Shown one piece after another: positions 52,640-63,250 of a stretch of DNA of 64,000 bases. The stretch is from Nitrosomonas sp. (GTDB lineage: Bacteria > Pseudomonadota > Gammaproteobacteria > Burkholderiales > Nitrosomonadaceae): assembly GCA_019635215.1 (NCBI GenBank), contig JAHBZZ010000001.1, forward strand, positions 124,001-188,000, given 5' to 3'. Position numbers and translations under genes: made by a program. Each line of letters begins with the position of its first letter. Position 1 is the stretch's first letter. A model generated the notes under the pieces. The model worked only from the letters and a program-made list of their open reading frames with translations, searched no databases and had not been told where the DNA came from.

Positions 52640-53578
52640 ATGCCTACATTATTCGTTGCAAAACCGGCCCATTTAAAATCATTGCAAAATGAATATGCGG
52701 TTGCTATTTACTGGATATTATTATGTAGTACAACACTCTGTATTTTTTTGCTGGACCTTAATACACCGTTTGGAATAGCTGCAGGAACGCCATATGCTTT
52801 AGTCATATTTGGCAGTTTATGGTTAAAAGGTAATCACAGTACTTATATTTTCTTTCTCATAAGCACACTCCTTACAATTGCTGGTTTTTTTCTTTCCCCA
52901 AGTCAGATAGCGCTGATCGATGTGGTTCTGACTAATCGTTTTCTTGCTTTATTGGTCATCGCATGCACTGCATTTATGGTGCTTAAAATAAAAAAAGTAA
53001 GTCAAGAATATACAACCGTCAGAACAGATTTATATATTGACTCACTGACACATTGCAAAACAGATCGCGCTTTTGTACTCGAATTGAATGCCGAGATCAA
53101 AAGAAGCAAGCGATACAACCATAATTTATCCTTGGCTATCTTTGATATTGATCATTTCACTCAGCTGGTTAATAGCGATAAAGCGGATAGGCATTATAGA
53201 AATCTTCTGATAAAAAGATTATCCAAGGAAATCAGTAAATCGATCCGAAATTCGGATCAGCTCTACCGCATTCGTTCAGATCGGTGTGCAGTTATATTCG
53301 TTGAAACCGATATTCATGAAGCAAAGGAAGTGAGTAACGCACTGCGTGAAAAAATCTTCAGGACCAATCAATCGGGATTTCATCCCGGCTTTACTGTCAG
53401 TATCGGTATAGCCACACTTGATATTGATGACAATAGGCGCAGGCTCTATAAACGCGCCGAACAAGCCCTAATAAAAGCAAAAGAGAATGGCAGAAATCAG
53501 GTGTCTACACTGCCGGAAACCAGACGAAACAGTAGATCGTTGACACCCGCAATTTTGTTACGCTCCCGAACAAGTTGA
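52640..53578 (+). CDS. Membrane protein with degenerate GGDEF domain, 312 aa
   Basis: The N-terminal half has about four or five transmembrane helices (residues ~20-120). The C-terminal half (about 135-300) has the fold of a diguanylate cyclase: LYIDSLTHCKTDRAF, NLSLAIFDIDHFTQL (the Mg-binding first Asp region) and FTVSIGIATLDID. At the signature site, however, where RYGGDEFAV is expected, the protein reads YRIRSDRCAVIF (R212-C216), lacking both glycines and the DE pair. It is therefore unlikely to synthesise c-di-GMP. A c-di-GMP- or GTP-binding sensor role is possible. Single-gene unit. Confidence 0.85.
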   Translation: MPTLFVAKPAHLKSLQNEYAVAIYWILLCSTTLCIFLLDLNTPFGIAAGTPYALVIFGSLWLKGNHSTYIFFLISTLLTIAGFFLSPSQIALIDVVLTNRFLALLVIACTAFMVLKIKKVSQEYTTVRTDLYIDSLTHCKTDRAFVLELNAEIKRSKRYNHNLSLAIFDIDHFTQLVNSDKADRHYRNLLIKRLSKEISKSIRNSDQLYRIRSDRCAVIFVETDIHEAKEVSNALREKIFRTNQSGFHPGFTVSIGIATLDIDDNRRRLYKRAEQALIKAKENGRNQVSTLPETRRNSRSLTPAILLRSRTS

Positions 53579-53947
53579 AGCAAAATCAACAATGCTGCTG
53601 AACAATTGAATTTAAAATGAAATACTTTGATTTACCATTCCAAAAACTCAAATCCTGCAATCTGACACGTTCTTTTTAGCGGATAATCTTATATAATTCA
53701 AACCTCATCTAAGTTAAGCCGGAGTACTTAGAATCTGTTCAAGATCTCGATCAAGAGGTGTAGTGCAAGGCGAAATTGAACGACGCAAGCAAAGCGCAGC
53801 GAACGGCCGTAAGGCTAGCCCGTAGGGCGAGGCGCCTGCGCCGAGTAAAAAGCGGAGCATACTTGAAGTATGCGAGCATTTTGAATTCGATTTTAACGCC
53901 GCAATGCGCCCTTCAGTGAGATCTTGAACAGGTTCTTAAATTTATTC
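53579..53947. other. Intergenic region between the GGDEF gene and ftsK
   Basis: Apart from the repeat at 53730-53936, this 369-base gap shows nothing gene-like. The ftsK promoter must lie in or upstream of the repeat. Confidence 0.5.
53730..53936 (-). repeat. Palindromic dispersed repeat, long copy, inverted
   Basis: Reverse-complement copy of the element at 4613-4755: outer ends AGAATCTGTTCAAGATCTC and GAGATCTTGAACAGGTTCT, central CATACTTGAAGTATG palindrome, and the same inner sequence on both sides. It contains about 62 additional bases (53791-53852) that are themselves GC-rich and able to fold (GGCGCCTGCGCC). Its end lies 11 bases before the likely ftsK start. A TTG at 53924, inside the repeat, opens the ftsK frame. 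Confidence 0.85.
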
Positions 53948-56275
53948 ATGAGTTTGATCAATAAATCAATGGCCAGCAAATCAACCGGCCGCTCACTAAC
54001 CCCACGCGTTTCCCGTCTGTTACGTGAATCCGGTTGGCTTTTGTTGTTGGGCGCAGCACTGTACCTCATTTTGATTTTTTACAGCTATGACCGTGGCGAC
54101 CCCGGATGGTCACATAGCGGTGATTATGCTTACATTCAAAATGCCGGCGGGTATGCCGGTGCCTGGATCGCGGATTTTCTACTCTATCTTTTCGGCGTAT
54201 CGGCCTGGTGGTGGGTAATTTTCTTTGGTGCTACCGTCTTCTGGAGCTATCGTCGCATTGACACCGGAGGCATCTTTGATCGCCAATCCATAGTGCTCTT
54301 ATTCGGTGGTTTTCTGCTCCTGCTTTTTGCAAGCAGCGGACTTGAATCACTCCGCTTTTACACACGCAACATTACATTGCCGTATCAACCAGGCGGCATA
54401 CTTGGCGAAACCACAAGCCGTTATTTATCCGAGTTACTCGGATTTACAGGCACAACCATGATATTTTTGATCCTGATAGCCGTTGGTTTCAGCCAATTCA
54501 CCGGATTGTCGTGGGTGCGTTTTGTCGAAAAAATAGGTGAAATAATTGAAAATTGTATCTTGTCGATACAGCAATTATCGCTGAAATGGCTGAATAGAAA
54601 CACGCAATACAGTGACAAGGATAATAATGTCGTTGAGACTGGAAATTTCTTCGACACGGATAGAGAACAGGCCAAAGAAAATACCCCCATACATATCGAA
54701 TTGCCTGCTGAAATATTTACAAAAGAAACGTTTACAAAATCCGAGCGCGTTATAAAAGAAAAGGAGAAGCAGAAATCATTATTTACCGGCTCCTCGGAAT
54801 TGCCTCCCCTGCATTTACTCGACGAACCGGAAAAAGATGTCGAAGTTTTAACGAAAGATGCACTGGAAGCTGTTTCACGTTTAATAGAAAACAAACTTAA
54901 GGAATTTGGTGTGACGGTTAAAGTCGTTGCGGCCTATCCCGGTCCGGTGATCACACGTTATGAAATTGAACCGGCGGTGGGTGTCAAAGGCAGTCAAATC
55001 ATCAACCTGGTCAAAGACCTGGCGCGCGCATTGACGGTATCCAGTATTCGTGTCGTTGAAACGATACAGGGCAAGACTACCATGGGGCTGGAGATTCCTA
55101 ATCCGAAACGCCAGGTCGTGCGGCTCATGGAAATTCTCAGCTCACAGTCCTATGCCAATATGGCATCGCCGCTGACAATCGCTTTAGGCATGGATATCAG
55201 CGGACGGCCTGTCGTATCCGATCTGGCCAAAATGCCGCACGCATTGGTTGCCGGCACAACCGGCTCCGGCAAATCAGTTGCGATAAACGCTATCATTCTG
55301 AGTCTGATTTACAAAAGCACACCGGAACAAGTACGCTTGATTCTGGTAGATCCGAAAATGCTGGAATTGTCCGTTTATGAAGGCATCCCCCATCTTTTGA
55401 CACCGGTTGTGACCGACATGAGTGAAGCGGCCAGCGCTTTACGTTGGTCAGTTGGTGAAATGGAACGCCGTTACAAACTGATGTCATCCTTGGGGGTGCG
55501 TAATCTGAATGGTTATAATCAGAAAGTGCGCGAAGCCGCCAAAAATGAAGAACCGTTGCTCAACCCGCTGACCGCACTACATGGAATATCGGAACAACTT
55601 GAAGAACTGCCGCTCATCGTTGTTGTCATTGATGAGTTGGCGGATTTGATGATGGTGGCCGGTAAAAAAGTAGAACAATTGATCGCCAGGCTTGCGCAGA
55701 AGGCCCGTGCGGCCGGCATTCATCTGCTACTGGCAACACAGCGCCCATCGGTCGATGTGATAACCGGATTGATCAAAGCAAACATTCCGACCAGAATTGC
55801 TTTCCAGGTATCCAGCAAAATCGATTCACGTACAATTCTGGATCAGATGGGCGCGGAAGCCCTGCTCGGACAGGGTGATATGCTCTACCTGCCACCCGGT
55901 ACCGGTCTTCCTCAGCGTGTACATGGCGCCTATGTCGCCGACCATGAAGTGCATAAAGTCGTTGAATATCTAAAAGAACAGGGTGCCCCCTGTTACATAG
56001 AAGATATACTGCAGACTAATGATGAAGAAAACAACGTTGACCCACTGAATGAATCGGCCAAACAAAATGGTGGAGAAACCGATCCACTTTATGACGAGGC
56101 TGTTCAGATTGTACTCAAAACCCGCCGCGCTTCGATCTCACTGGTGCAAAGGAACCTGCGCATCGGCTATAATCGGGCGGCGCGCCTGATTGAAGATATG
56201 GAACGGGCCGGACTGGTATCGGCCATGCAAAGCAATGGAAATCGTGAAGTTCTGGTTCCGGCGCGCAATGATTAA
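53948..56275 (+). CDS. ftsK: DNA translocase FtsK, 775 aa
   Basis: Septal DNA pump that resolves chromosome dimers with XerCD. N-terminal four-helix membrane domain (about 25-180), a short linker (~180-300), the alpha/beta motor (about 300-690) with Walker [10 protein letters not shown] and Walker [35 protein letters not shown], and a C-terminal gamma winged helix ([18 protein letters not shown]). The frame opens earlier, at a TTG (53924) inside the repeat; the first ATG is at 53948 and another at 53969, whose [18 protein letters not shown] also looks natural. Overlaps lolA by eight bases. Confidence 0.95.
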   Translation: MSLINKSMASKSTGRSLTPRVSRLLRESGWLLLLGAALYLILIFYSYDRGDPGWSHSGDYAYIQNAGGYAGAWIADFLLYLFGVSAWWWVIFFGATVFWSYRRIDTGGIFDRQSIVLLFGGFLLLLFASSGLESLRFYTRNITLPYQPGGILGETTSRYLSELLGFTGTTMIFLILIAVGFSQFTGLSWVRFVEKIGEIIENCILSIQQLSLKWLNRNTQYSDKDNNVVETGNFFDTDREQAKENTPIHIELPAEIFTKETFTKSERVIKEKEKQKSLFTGSSELPPLHLLDEPEKDVEVLTKDALEAVSRLIENKLKEFGVTVKVVAAYPGPVITRYEIEPAVGVKGSQIINLVKDLARALTVSSIRVVETIQGKTTMGLEIPNPKRQVVRLMEILSSQSYANMASPLTIALGMDISGRPVVSDLAKMPHALVAGTTGSGKSVAINAIILSLIYKSTPEQVRLILVDPKMLELSVYEGIPHLLTPVVTDMSEAASALRWSVGEMERRYKLMSSLGVRNLNGYNQKVREAAKNEEPLLNPLTALHGISEQLEELPLIVVVIDELADLMMVAGKKVEQLIARLAQKARAAGIHLLLATQRPSVDVITGLIKANIPTRIAFQVSSKIDSRTILDQMGAEALLGQGDMLYLPPGTGLPQRVHGAYVADHEVHKVVEYLKEQGAPCYIEDILQTNDEENNVDPLNESAKQNGGETDPLYDEAVQIVLKTRRASISLVQRNLRIGYNRAARLIEDMERAGLVSAMQSNGNREVLVPARND

Positions 56276-56930
56276 TTTCAGATTACCTTTAATGGGTATG
56301 AACCTTATTCTTCCTTCCAGCACATTTTATCTGTGCATTCTGTTGATAGGTGCGCCAAGCACTGCATGGGCAACGGCTATCGACAATCTGAAGCGTTTCA
56401 TTCGGGAAACACAAACAGTACAAGCCAATTTTTCTCAGGCTTTATCCGATAGAAACGCACGCATCATACAAAGATCCAGCGGTATTATGCAGTTCGAACG
56501 TCCTGACAAGTTTCGATGGATTTATACAGTACCTTATGAACAATCCATTATCGGTGACGGAGAAAAAGTCTGGTTTTACGATCACGACCTGAATCAGGTT
56601 ACCGTGCGTCAGTTCAACATCGCGATTGGCAGCAGTCCAGCCGCACTACTTGCCGGAAGCGGCACCATTGAAGAGAACTTTGAACTCGTCAATCTCGGCA
56701 TACAGGAAGATATCGAATGGCTTGAGGCGATTCCAAAAAGCAAGGATAGTACCTTTGAATTCATCCAAATGGGATTTTCGCGGCAAGGTGAATTGCAATT
56801 TATGGCTTTAAGAGACAATTTTGGCCAGACAACTTATCTTACCTTTTCCGATCTGAGCAAAAACCCGAAATTGCCGGAAAATACGTTTAAATTTACGCCA
56901 CCTGAAGGCGTAGACGTCATTAGTGAGTGA
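56268..56930 (+). CDS. lolA: Outer-membrane lipoprotein carrier protein LolA, 220 aa
   Basis: Periplasmic chaperone ferrying lipoproteins from LolCDE to LolB. Signal peptide ends ...STAWA (cleavage before TAIDNLKRF). The mature part has the LolA pattern [33 protein letters not shown] and a half-barrel fold ([13 protein letters not shown]). The frame is open further upstream inside ftsK. I choose the ATG at 56268, which overlaps the ftsK stop and leaves an arginine in the signal n-region; ATGs at 56292 and 56298 are alternatives. Confidence 0.93.
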   Translation: MINFRLPLMGMNLILPSSTFYLCILLIGAPSTAWATAIDNLKRFIRETQTVQANFSQALSDRNARIIQRSSGIMQFERPDKFRWIYTVPYEQSIIGDGEKVWFYDHDLNQVTVRQFNIAIGSSPAALLAGSGTIEENFELVNLGIQEDIEWLEAIPKSKDSTFEFIQMGFSRQGELQFMALRDNFGQTTYLTFSDLSKNPKLPENTFKFTPPEGVDVISE

Positions 56931-58248
56931 TCTGTTTACGCCTTCCCGCCCGCGACCGCCGCTTGCTGAGCAGTTACGTCCTAAAGTACTGAGTGACATT
57001 GTCGGTCAACCGCATCTATTGGGTGCGGGGAAACCTCTGCGGCTGGCCATTGAATCCGGAAAACCGCATTCGATGATTTTATGGGGACCACCGGGTACTG
57101 GTAAAACATCCCTTGCACAAATCATGTCGGATGCTTTTAATGCTGAATTCATTTCAGTTTCTGCTGTGTTGTCGGGTATCAAGGATATTCGCACGGCCAT
57201 CGAGAAGGCTGAATTAACCTTGCAGCAAACCGGTCGTCATACGATATTGTTTGTCGACGAAGTGCATCGTTTTAACAAATCCCAGCAAGACGCATTTTTG
57301 CCGCATGTTGAGCAGGGCTTGATCACATTTATCGGCGCAACGACGGAAAATCCGTCATTCGAAGTGAACAGCGCGCTGCTTTCCCGTGCACAGGTCTACA
57401 GTCTCACACCGTTATCCGACACAGACCTCTCCCGGATCCTGGATCGTGCGCAAAGTATTTCACACCACGCACAATGTTTCAGCGATGATGCCCGTGAATT
57501 GATTGTCACATATGCGGACGGTGACGCGCGGCGCTTGCTCAATCTTTTCGAGCAATTGATTCTGGCTGCGGAATCAGGAAATATCATCGAAATTGAAACC
57601 GAGTTCGTGCAAAATACCCTTTCGCGCAATTCCCGTCGTTTTGATAAAGGTGGGGATGCATTCTACGACCAGATTTCAGCACTGCACAAATCCATTCGCG
57701 GTTCATCACCGGATGCCGCACTGTACTGGTTATGCCGCATGCTGGACAACGGTACGGATCCAAGCTATATTGGCCGCCGTTTAATCCGTATGGCGATTGA
57801 AGATATCGGTATTGCAGATCCGCGTGCACTACAGATGGCACTGGACGCCTGTGAGACCTATGAACGATTAGGCAGCCCGGAAGGCGAACTTGCCCTGGTT
57901 CAGTCTGCACTGTATTTATCTTGTGCGCCCAAAAGCAATGCGGCTTACATGGCATACAAAAAGGCGCGCTCATTTATTGCACAGGACAAATCACGCCCTG
58001 TTCCCATTCACCTGCGTAATGCGCCGACGCAATTGATGCAGAAAATGGGTTTTGGCCGCAATTACCGCTATGCGCATGATTACCCTGAAGCTTATGTGGC
58101 TGGTGAAAATTATTTCCCGGATGATTTACCGGCGGTCAATTTTTATCAACCGACAGAAAACGGTCTGGAAGCAAAAATTAAGGAAAAATTAAAATATTTA
58201 CGCGATCTGGATAAAAAAGCCAAAAAAACCACTGAGAATAATACATAA
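56923..58248 (+). CDS. rarA: Replication-associated recombination protein RarA (MgsA), 441 aa
   Basis: AAA+ ATPase of the RarA/MgsA/WRNIP1 family, acting at stalled replication forks. N-terminal [19 protein letters not shown]; Walker [10 protein letters not shown] near residue 52; Walker [16 protein letters not shown]; sensor 1 [13 protein letters not shown]-terminal tetramerisation region ([18 protein letters not shown]). Start is GTG at 56923, overlapping lolA by eight bases. Gene order ftsK-lolA-rarA-serS is the common proteobacterial one. Confidence 0.96.
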   Translation: MSDLFTPSRPRPPLAEQLRPKVLSDIVGQPHLLGAGKPLRLAIESGKPHSMILWGPPGTGKTSLAQIMSDAFNAEFISVSAVLSGIKDIRTAIEKAELTLQQTGRHTILFVDEVHRFNKSQQDAFLPHVEQGLITFIGATTENPSFEVNSALLSRAQVYSLTPLSDTDLSRILDRAQSISHHAQCFSDDARELIVTYADGDARRLLNLFEQLILAAESGNIIEIETEFVQNTLSRNSRRFDKGGDAFYDQISALHKSIRGSSPDAALYWLCRMLDNGTDPSYIGRRLIRMAIEDIGIADPRALQMALDACETYERLGSPEGELALVQSALYLSCAPKSNAAYMAYKKARSFIAQDKSRPVPIHLRNAPTQLMQKMGFGRNYRYAHDYPEAYVAGENYFPDDLPAVNFYQPTENGLEAKIKEKLKYLRDLDKKAKKTTENNT

Positions 58249-58276
58249 GCTTCCTACTCTTAAAACACGCCAGTAG

Positions 58277-59617
<1,341 letters not shown>

Positions 59618-59658
59618 AACGTGAATGATCTTATTTCAACCGACGGGGGAACCAAAAC

Positions 59659-60378
59659 ATGCAAAACGATAATAGCGATACGCGAGCCGGACAACACAAC
59701 ACAACAAGCAGTGACAATAACCGTATTAAAGATGATTTGACCCAGCTCGAACAGGAAATACACGATGCGCTGGTGGACGGTGTCAATATCCGCGAAACTG
59801 TTCATAATCTGACGCTGCACGCAATCAATGCGGAGCGCCTGGATGTTGATTCAATCCGCCGCATTACGACTGCTGTCACCAACGGGGTTCATGAAGGCGC
59901 ACAGAAACAACTGCTTGCAACATCCAATCAAACGCAAGCCGCAAAATCACAAATTTCAGAAGCCGTTTCAGGATTGGATTCCGCTCTGGCACGCGTAGCT
60001 GAAGCAACAAAACTGGCAGTTCAGGAAGCTGCCGGACGCGCCCAGAAATTCTCGGACAAGGAATTAGTACGTACTAAATCGGATCTTGAAGGTCTTGAAA
60101 GTATTTTTCTGGATACATTGCAGAATGCAGCTTCTGGAGCCAAAGGCGTATTATCCGATATCTTGCAGGATATAGCGACACACGCAAAAAATAACGGCAC
60201 AGTCGTGGGTGCGCAATTAAAGGAAACACTCACTATTTTTACGCAACAGGCAGCTTCAGTCAGTCATGCTCAATTGGATGCTGGTGTGCAGTTGGCGCAA
60301 TCTACGGCTGATTTTATTCACAAAATTGCAACGGGCGTATTGTCAGGCATAAAAGATCACACGCAGCACAAAAAATAA
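59659..60378 (+). CDS. Hypothetical helical protein, 239 aa
   Basis: Family not named with certainty. The sequence is almost entirely helical, with heptad-like Ala/Leu/Val spacing and many repeated small-residue segments (SQISEAVSGLDSALARVAEATKLAVQEAAGRAQKFSD; AKGVLSDILQDIATHA). It resembles phasin-like or apolipophorin-like amphipathic-helix proteins in composition. A GGGGGAA ribosome binding site stands in front of the ATG. Same strand as serS, 41 bp downstream, and ends convergently with comEC. Confidence 0.7.
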   Translation: MQNDNSDTRAGQHNTTSSDNNRIKDDLTQLEQEIHDALVDGVNIRETVHNLTLHAINAERLDVDSIRRITTAVTNGVHEGAQKQLLATSNQTQAAKSQISEAVSGLDSALARVAEATKLAVQEAAGRAQKFSDKELVRTKSDLEGLESIFLDTLQNAASGAKGVLSDILQDIATHAKNNGTVVGAQLKETLTIFTQQAASVSHAQLDAGVQLAQSTADFIHKIATGVLSGIKDHTQHKK

Positions 60379-60464
60379 CACATGCCGCTTACGACATCCG
60401 ATTGATATGTTTTGCCGGTCGGCATTGAATATGCACCAAGCGGTGATACTGAATGTTGCGCATG

Positions 60465-62936
60465 CTATTTCACACCGGCTGCAGCAACCTGAGGAGGTAT
60501 GGCATAACTACTTTCACAGGCTTTTATCTTCTGATACCAGTATCGGAGGCGCATCTGCCGCCAACCTGAAATGGCCACTCCGTGCGGCTCGAACCGGATC
60601 GATACGGCGCCATTGCAATCGCTGCGTAATAATGAAGCGCCGATTACCCGATAACGCGTTACGACCTCAGGTCTCGGATGCCCGAACCGATTCCGGTAGC
60701 CGACAGTAAATATGGCCACATCAGGATTAACCTGACGCACAAATGCACTGCTCGACGAAGTAAGACTGCCATGGTGCGGCGCGATGAGCACGGTTGATGG
60801 CAATCGCTGCGGCAAATGCGCCAGCAGATTTTGTTCGGACTGACGGTCAATATCAGCAGGAATGAGTACACTGCCATATTCCGTGGTGATTCTCAGCACA
60901 CAGCTGCTGGGATTGGTTTTACGGTGCGGATTCTGATAAATCTCGGGAAACGGATACAACATTTCGAACAATACACCATTCCAATTCCAGGATTGCCCCG
61001 TATGACAGTGTATATGCCGTCCTGTTGCAAGCTGTGCTGATTGCGCAAGCGTATGCATCTGATCCAGTGAGGAAAAAAAAGTATCCACCGGAACCGTATC
61101 GAGAATGGATAAAGCGCCGCCACTATGATCGGAATCCGCATGCGACACAACCATCGTATCCAATTGACGTATTCCTGCGCCGCGCAGAAAAGGGATAATG
61201 ACGCGTTTACCGCTGTCTGATTCGCCAAATGAAGGCCCTGTATCAAACAGTAATGCATGGTCATGTGTTTGCGCTACCACCGCAAGCCCCTGCCCCACAT
61301 CCAGCACTGTCAACCACAAAGCCTTTTCAAGCGGTTTGTCCGGAAGTACCAGAAACAGTGGCAAAATCGCCAGAAAGCCCAGCCAGCGCGCAGGAAACCC
61401 TGAAAGAAACCCTAATCCCAGAGCACCGGGCAGTAATAACCAGACTACGCCGGCGATCGCCGTTGGAATTGTCCAGAAAGGTGGCGTATGCTGCTGCCAT
61501 ACAGACAGCGATAATGCGCTAAACCACTGTAAAAATTCCATGACAAAACTGAGTACACCATGGGCCAGTGTTAACGGAAAATCCAGCCCCGGCAACGCCG
61601 AAAGTAATGTCAACGGCACGACGATCGAACTGATCAGCGGTATTGCAATCGCATTAGCGAAGGGAGATACGATCGATAATTGCTGAAACAACGCCAGCAA
61701 CAGCGGAATCAGACCGAACGTAATTGCCCACTGTATGCGCAGCCAGCCTGTCCAGCGCGCTGTGGCGCCTGATGTGTTTATGCGCCCAACTGTTACCAGC
61801 ATAATGATGGCCACAGCACCGAATGACAACCAGAATCCGGCAGACAGTATCGCCCAGGGATCGAACAGCACCACCACAAACAAAGCGATTGCCAGTACCA
61901 TTGATGGAGAAGTCATGCGATTCCGCCATACAGCCACTGCAACCACAGCCAGCATGATAAATGCGCGCTGTGCAGGTATGGCAAGGCCGGATAACAAGGC
62001 ATAGCCAAGCGCTGCACCCAATCCCGCCATTACCGCTGCCCGTCGTGCCGGTATGTGCAGCGGTAAAAACCCGCTATAACGCCATAGTGAAAATACCAAC
62101 CCATAAACCAGCGTGGCAACCAGACTGATATGTAATCCGGAAATCGCCATTAAATGATTCGTACCGGTGCGTGTAAAAATTTCCCAATGATCCGATGAAA
62201 TCGCACGTTGATCACCGGTCACCAATGTCTTCAGTACGCCGGCATACGGCTGATCCTGCAAGATCCAGTCAAAACGCTGCTGAATATGCTGCCTTACCTG
62301 CTCTATCCGATAGAACGACCATCCGGTTATTGCTTCCAGACGCATGTTGTCATCGGCTTCCCGCACATAACCAACGGCCCGTATGTTGCGCTCCAGCGCC
62401 CATTTTTCATAGTCAAATCCATGCGGGTTGGCGGTACTATGCGGACGCTTCAAACGCACAGTCATTTGCCAGCGTTCACCTGGATTTATCACCGGTAACG
62501 CTGTTCTGCCGTCATCTCCCGTTTTATTGTTATACCACGATAGCGATATGCGCTTCGGCACATGCGCGTGCGGTGTGATGACATGCTCAACGTCAAACAG
62601 AAAACCGGCTTTTCGTTTAGTGTACAATGGGATATTGGAAACGAAACCGGTGATTTGCACATCCCTGCCCTCCCAGTTTTCTGGCAGGCTGTCCGCCAGA
62701 CGCCAGTAAGCCTTACCGGCGGCCCAGAAATAACCGCAACCCAACAAAAACACCAGCAACAGGCAACGGCTGATGAAACGCACAGCATGTGTCTGACCTG
62801 ACCAGCAAACGATAACGCCGGCAAACAGCGGGAATAGAAAGAATACCAGCGGCATAGCGGGCAAATCAGCCTGCCACTGCAACAATCCCACACCCAGAAC
62901 AAACGAAAGTATGCCAAGACGAACGGGCACGGGCAA
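60465..62936 (-). CDS. comEC: Competence/DNA uptake protein ComEC (Rec2), 823 aa
   Basis: Inner-membrane channel for single-stranded DNA during transformation. N-terminal helices and an OB-like DUF4131 domain (about 25-190), the Competence domain (about 225-510; TGTNHLMAISGLHISLVATL, an intact signature), and a C-terminal metallo-beta-lactamase-like domain (about 550-790) with VSHADSDHSGGAL and APHHGSLTSS. The only start in frame near the N-terminus is TTG at 62936 or GTG at 62930; the TTG directly follows the stop of a 64-codon frame (TAATTG). Together with pilU and pilW it suggests natural competence or type IV pili in this organism. Confidence 0.93.
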   Translation of the reverse strand: MPVPVRLGILSFVLGVGLLQWQADLPAMPLVFFLFPLFAGVIVCWSGQTHAVRFISRCLLLVFLLGCGYFWAAGKAYWRLADSLPENWEGRDVQITGFVSNIPLYTKRKAGFLFDVEHVITPHAHVPKRISLSWYNNKTGDDGRTALPVINPGERWQMTVRLKRPHSTANPHGFDYEKWALERNIRAVGYVREADDNMRLEAITGWSFYRIEQVRQHIQQRFDWILQDQPYAGVLKTLVTGDQRAISSDHWEIFTRTGTNHLMAISGLHISLVATLVYGLVFSLWRYSGFLPLHIPARRAAVMAGLGAALGYALLSGLAIPAQRAFIMLAVVAVAVWRNRMTSPSMVLAIALFVVVLFDPWAILSAGFWLSFGAVAIIMLVTVGRINTSGATARWTGWLRIQWAITFGLIPLLLALFQQLSIVSPFANAIAIPLISSIVVPLTLLSALPGLDFPLTLAHGVLSFVMEFLQWFSALSLSVWQQHTPPFWTIPTAIAGVVWLLLPGALGLGFLSGFPARWLGFLAILPLFLVLPDKPLEKALWLTVLDVGQGLAVVAQTHDHALLFDTGPSFGESDSGKRVIIPFLRGAGIRQLDTMVVSHADSDHSGGALSILDTVPVDTFFSSLDQMHTLAQSAQLATGRHIHCHTGQSWNWNGVLFEMLYPFPEIYQNPHRKTNPSSCVLRITTEYGSVLIPADIDRQSEQNLLAHLPQRLPSTVLIAPHHGSLTSSSSAFVRQVNPDVAIFTVGYRNRFGHPRPEVVTRYRVIGASLLRSDCNGAVSIRFEPHGVAISGWRQMRLRYWYQKIKACESSYAIPPQVAAAGVK

Positions 62937-63131
62937 TTAAGGTTGCATTTTATGAACTGACAAGAATTCTGGTTTTATCCGGCGGCCGATAATGGATTCC
63001 AGCTGGAATATGATGCCGCCCGGAATTGCCTCAAAGCGGCCAAAACGGCTGGCAATCAAAACACCGTAATACTTGCAACACCGGTTATCCATTAACGGAT
63101 GCTTTATTTTGTCGCGATTGCAAATAATCAC
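62937..63131 (-). CDS. Possible small protein upstream of comEC, 64 aa (weak)
   Basis: A GTG-initiated frame ends immediately before the comEC start, so the two could be coupled. The product (MDNRCCKYYGVLIASRFGRF...QLESIIGRRIKPEF) is not recognised and lacks a strong ribosome binding site. The comEC start being a TTG right after this stop is the only argument for it. Confidence 0.3.
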   Translation of the reverse strand: MIICNRDKIKHPLMDNRCCKYYGVLIASRFGRFEAIPGGIIFQLESIIGRRIKPEFLSVHKMQP

Positions 63132-63250
63132 TGTACACTCGCATGAAAAACAGTATATTGATTACCTGCTTTATGATGCATATTGCCCGTACAAGCATAT
63201 TTCAATCCCGCATTCAATGCTGTTCTGTGCGCACCGATCAATATTTCCAT
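62937..63250. other. Gap between comEC and pilU
   Basis: 314 bases. Besides the doubtful 64-codon frame above, nothing is seen; the comEC promoter is presumably here. Several plus-strand frames through this region are short and lack ribosome binding sites. Confidence 0.4.

Noticed and set aside
53924..53947. TTG start for ftsK inside the repeat
   Set aside because: The codon belongs to the terminal inverted repeat of a dispersed element; the ATGs at 53948 or 53969 are better starts.
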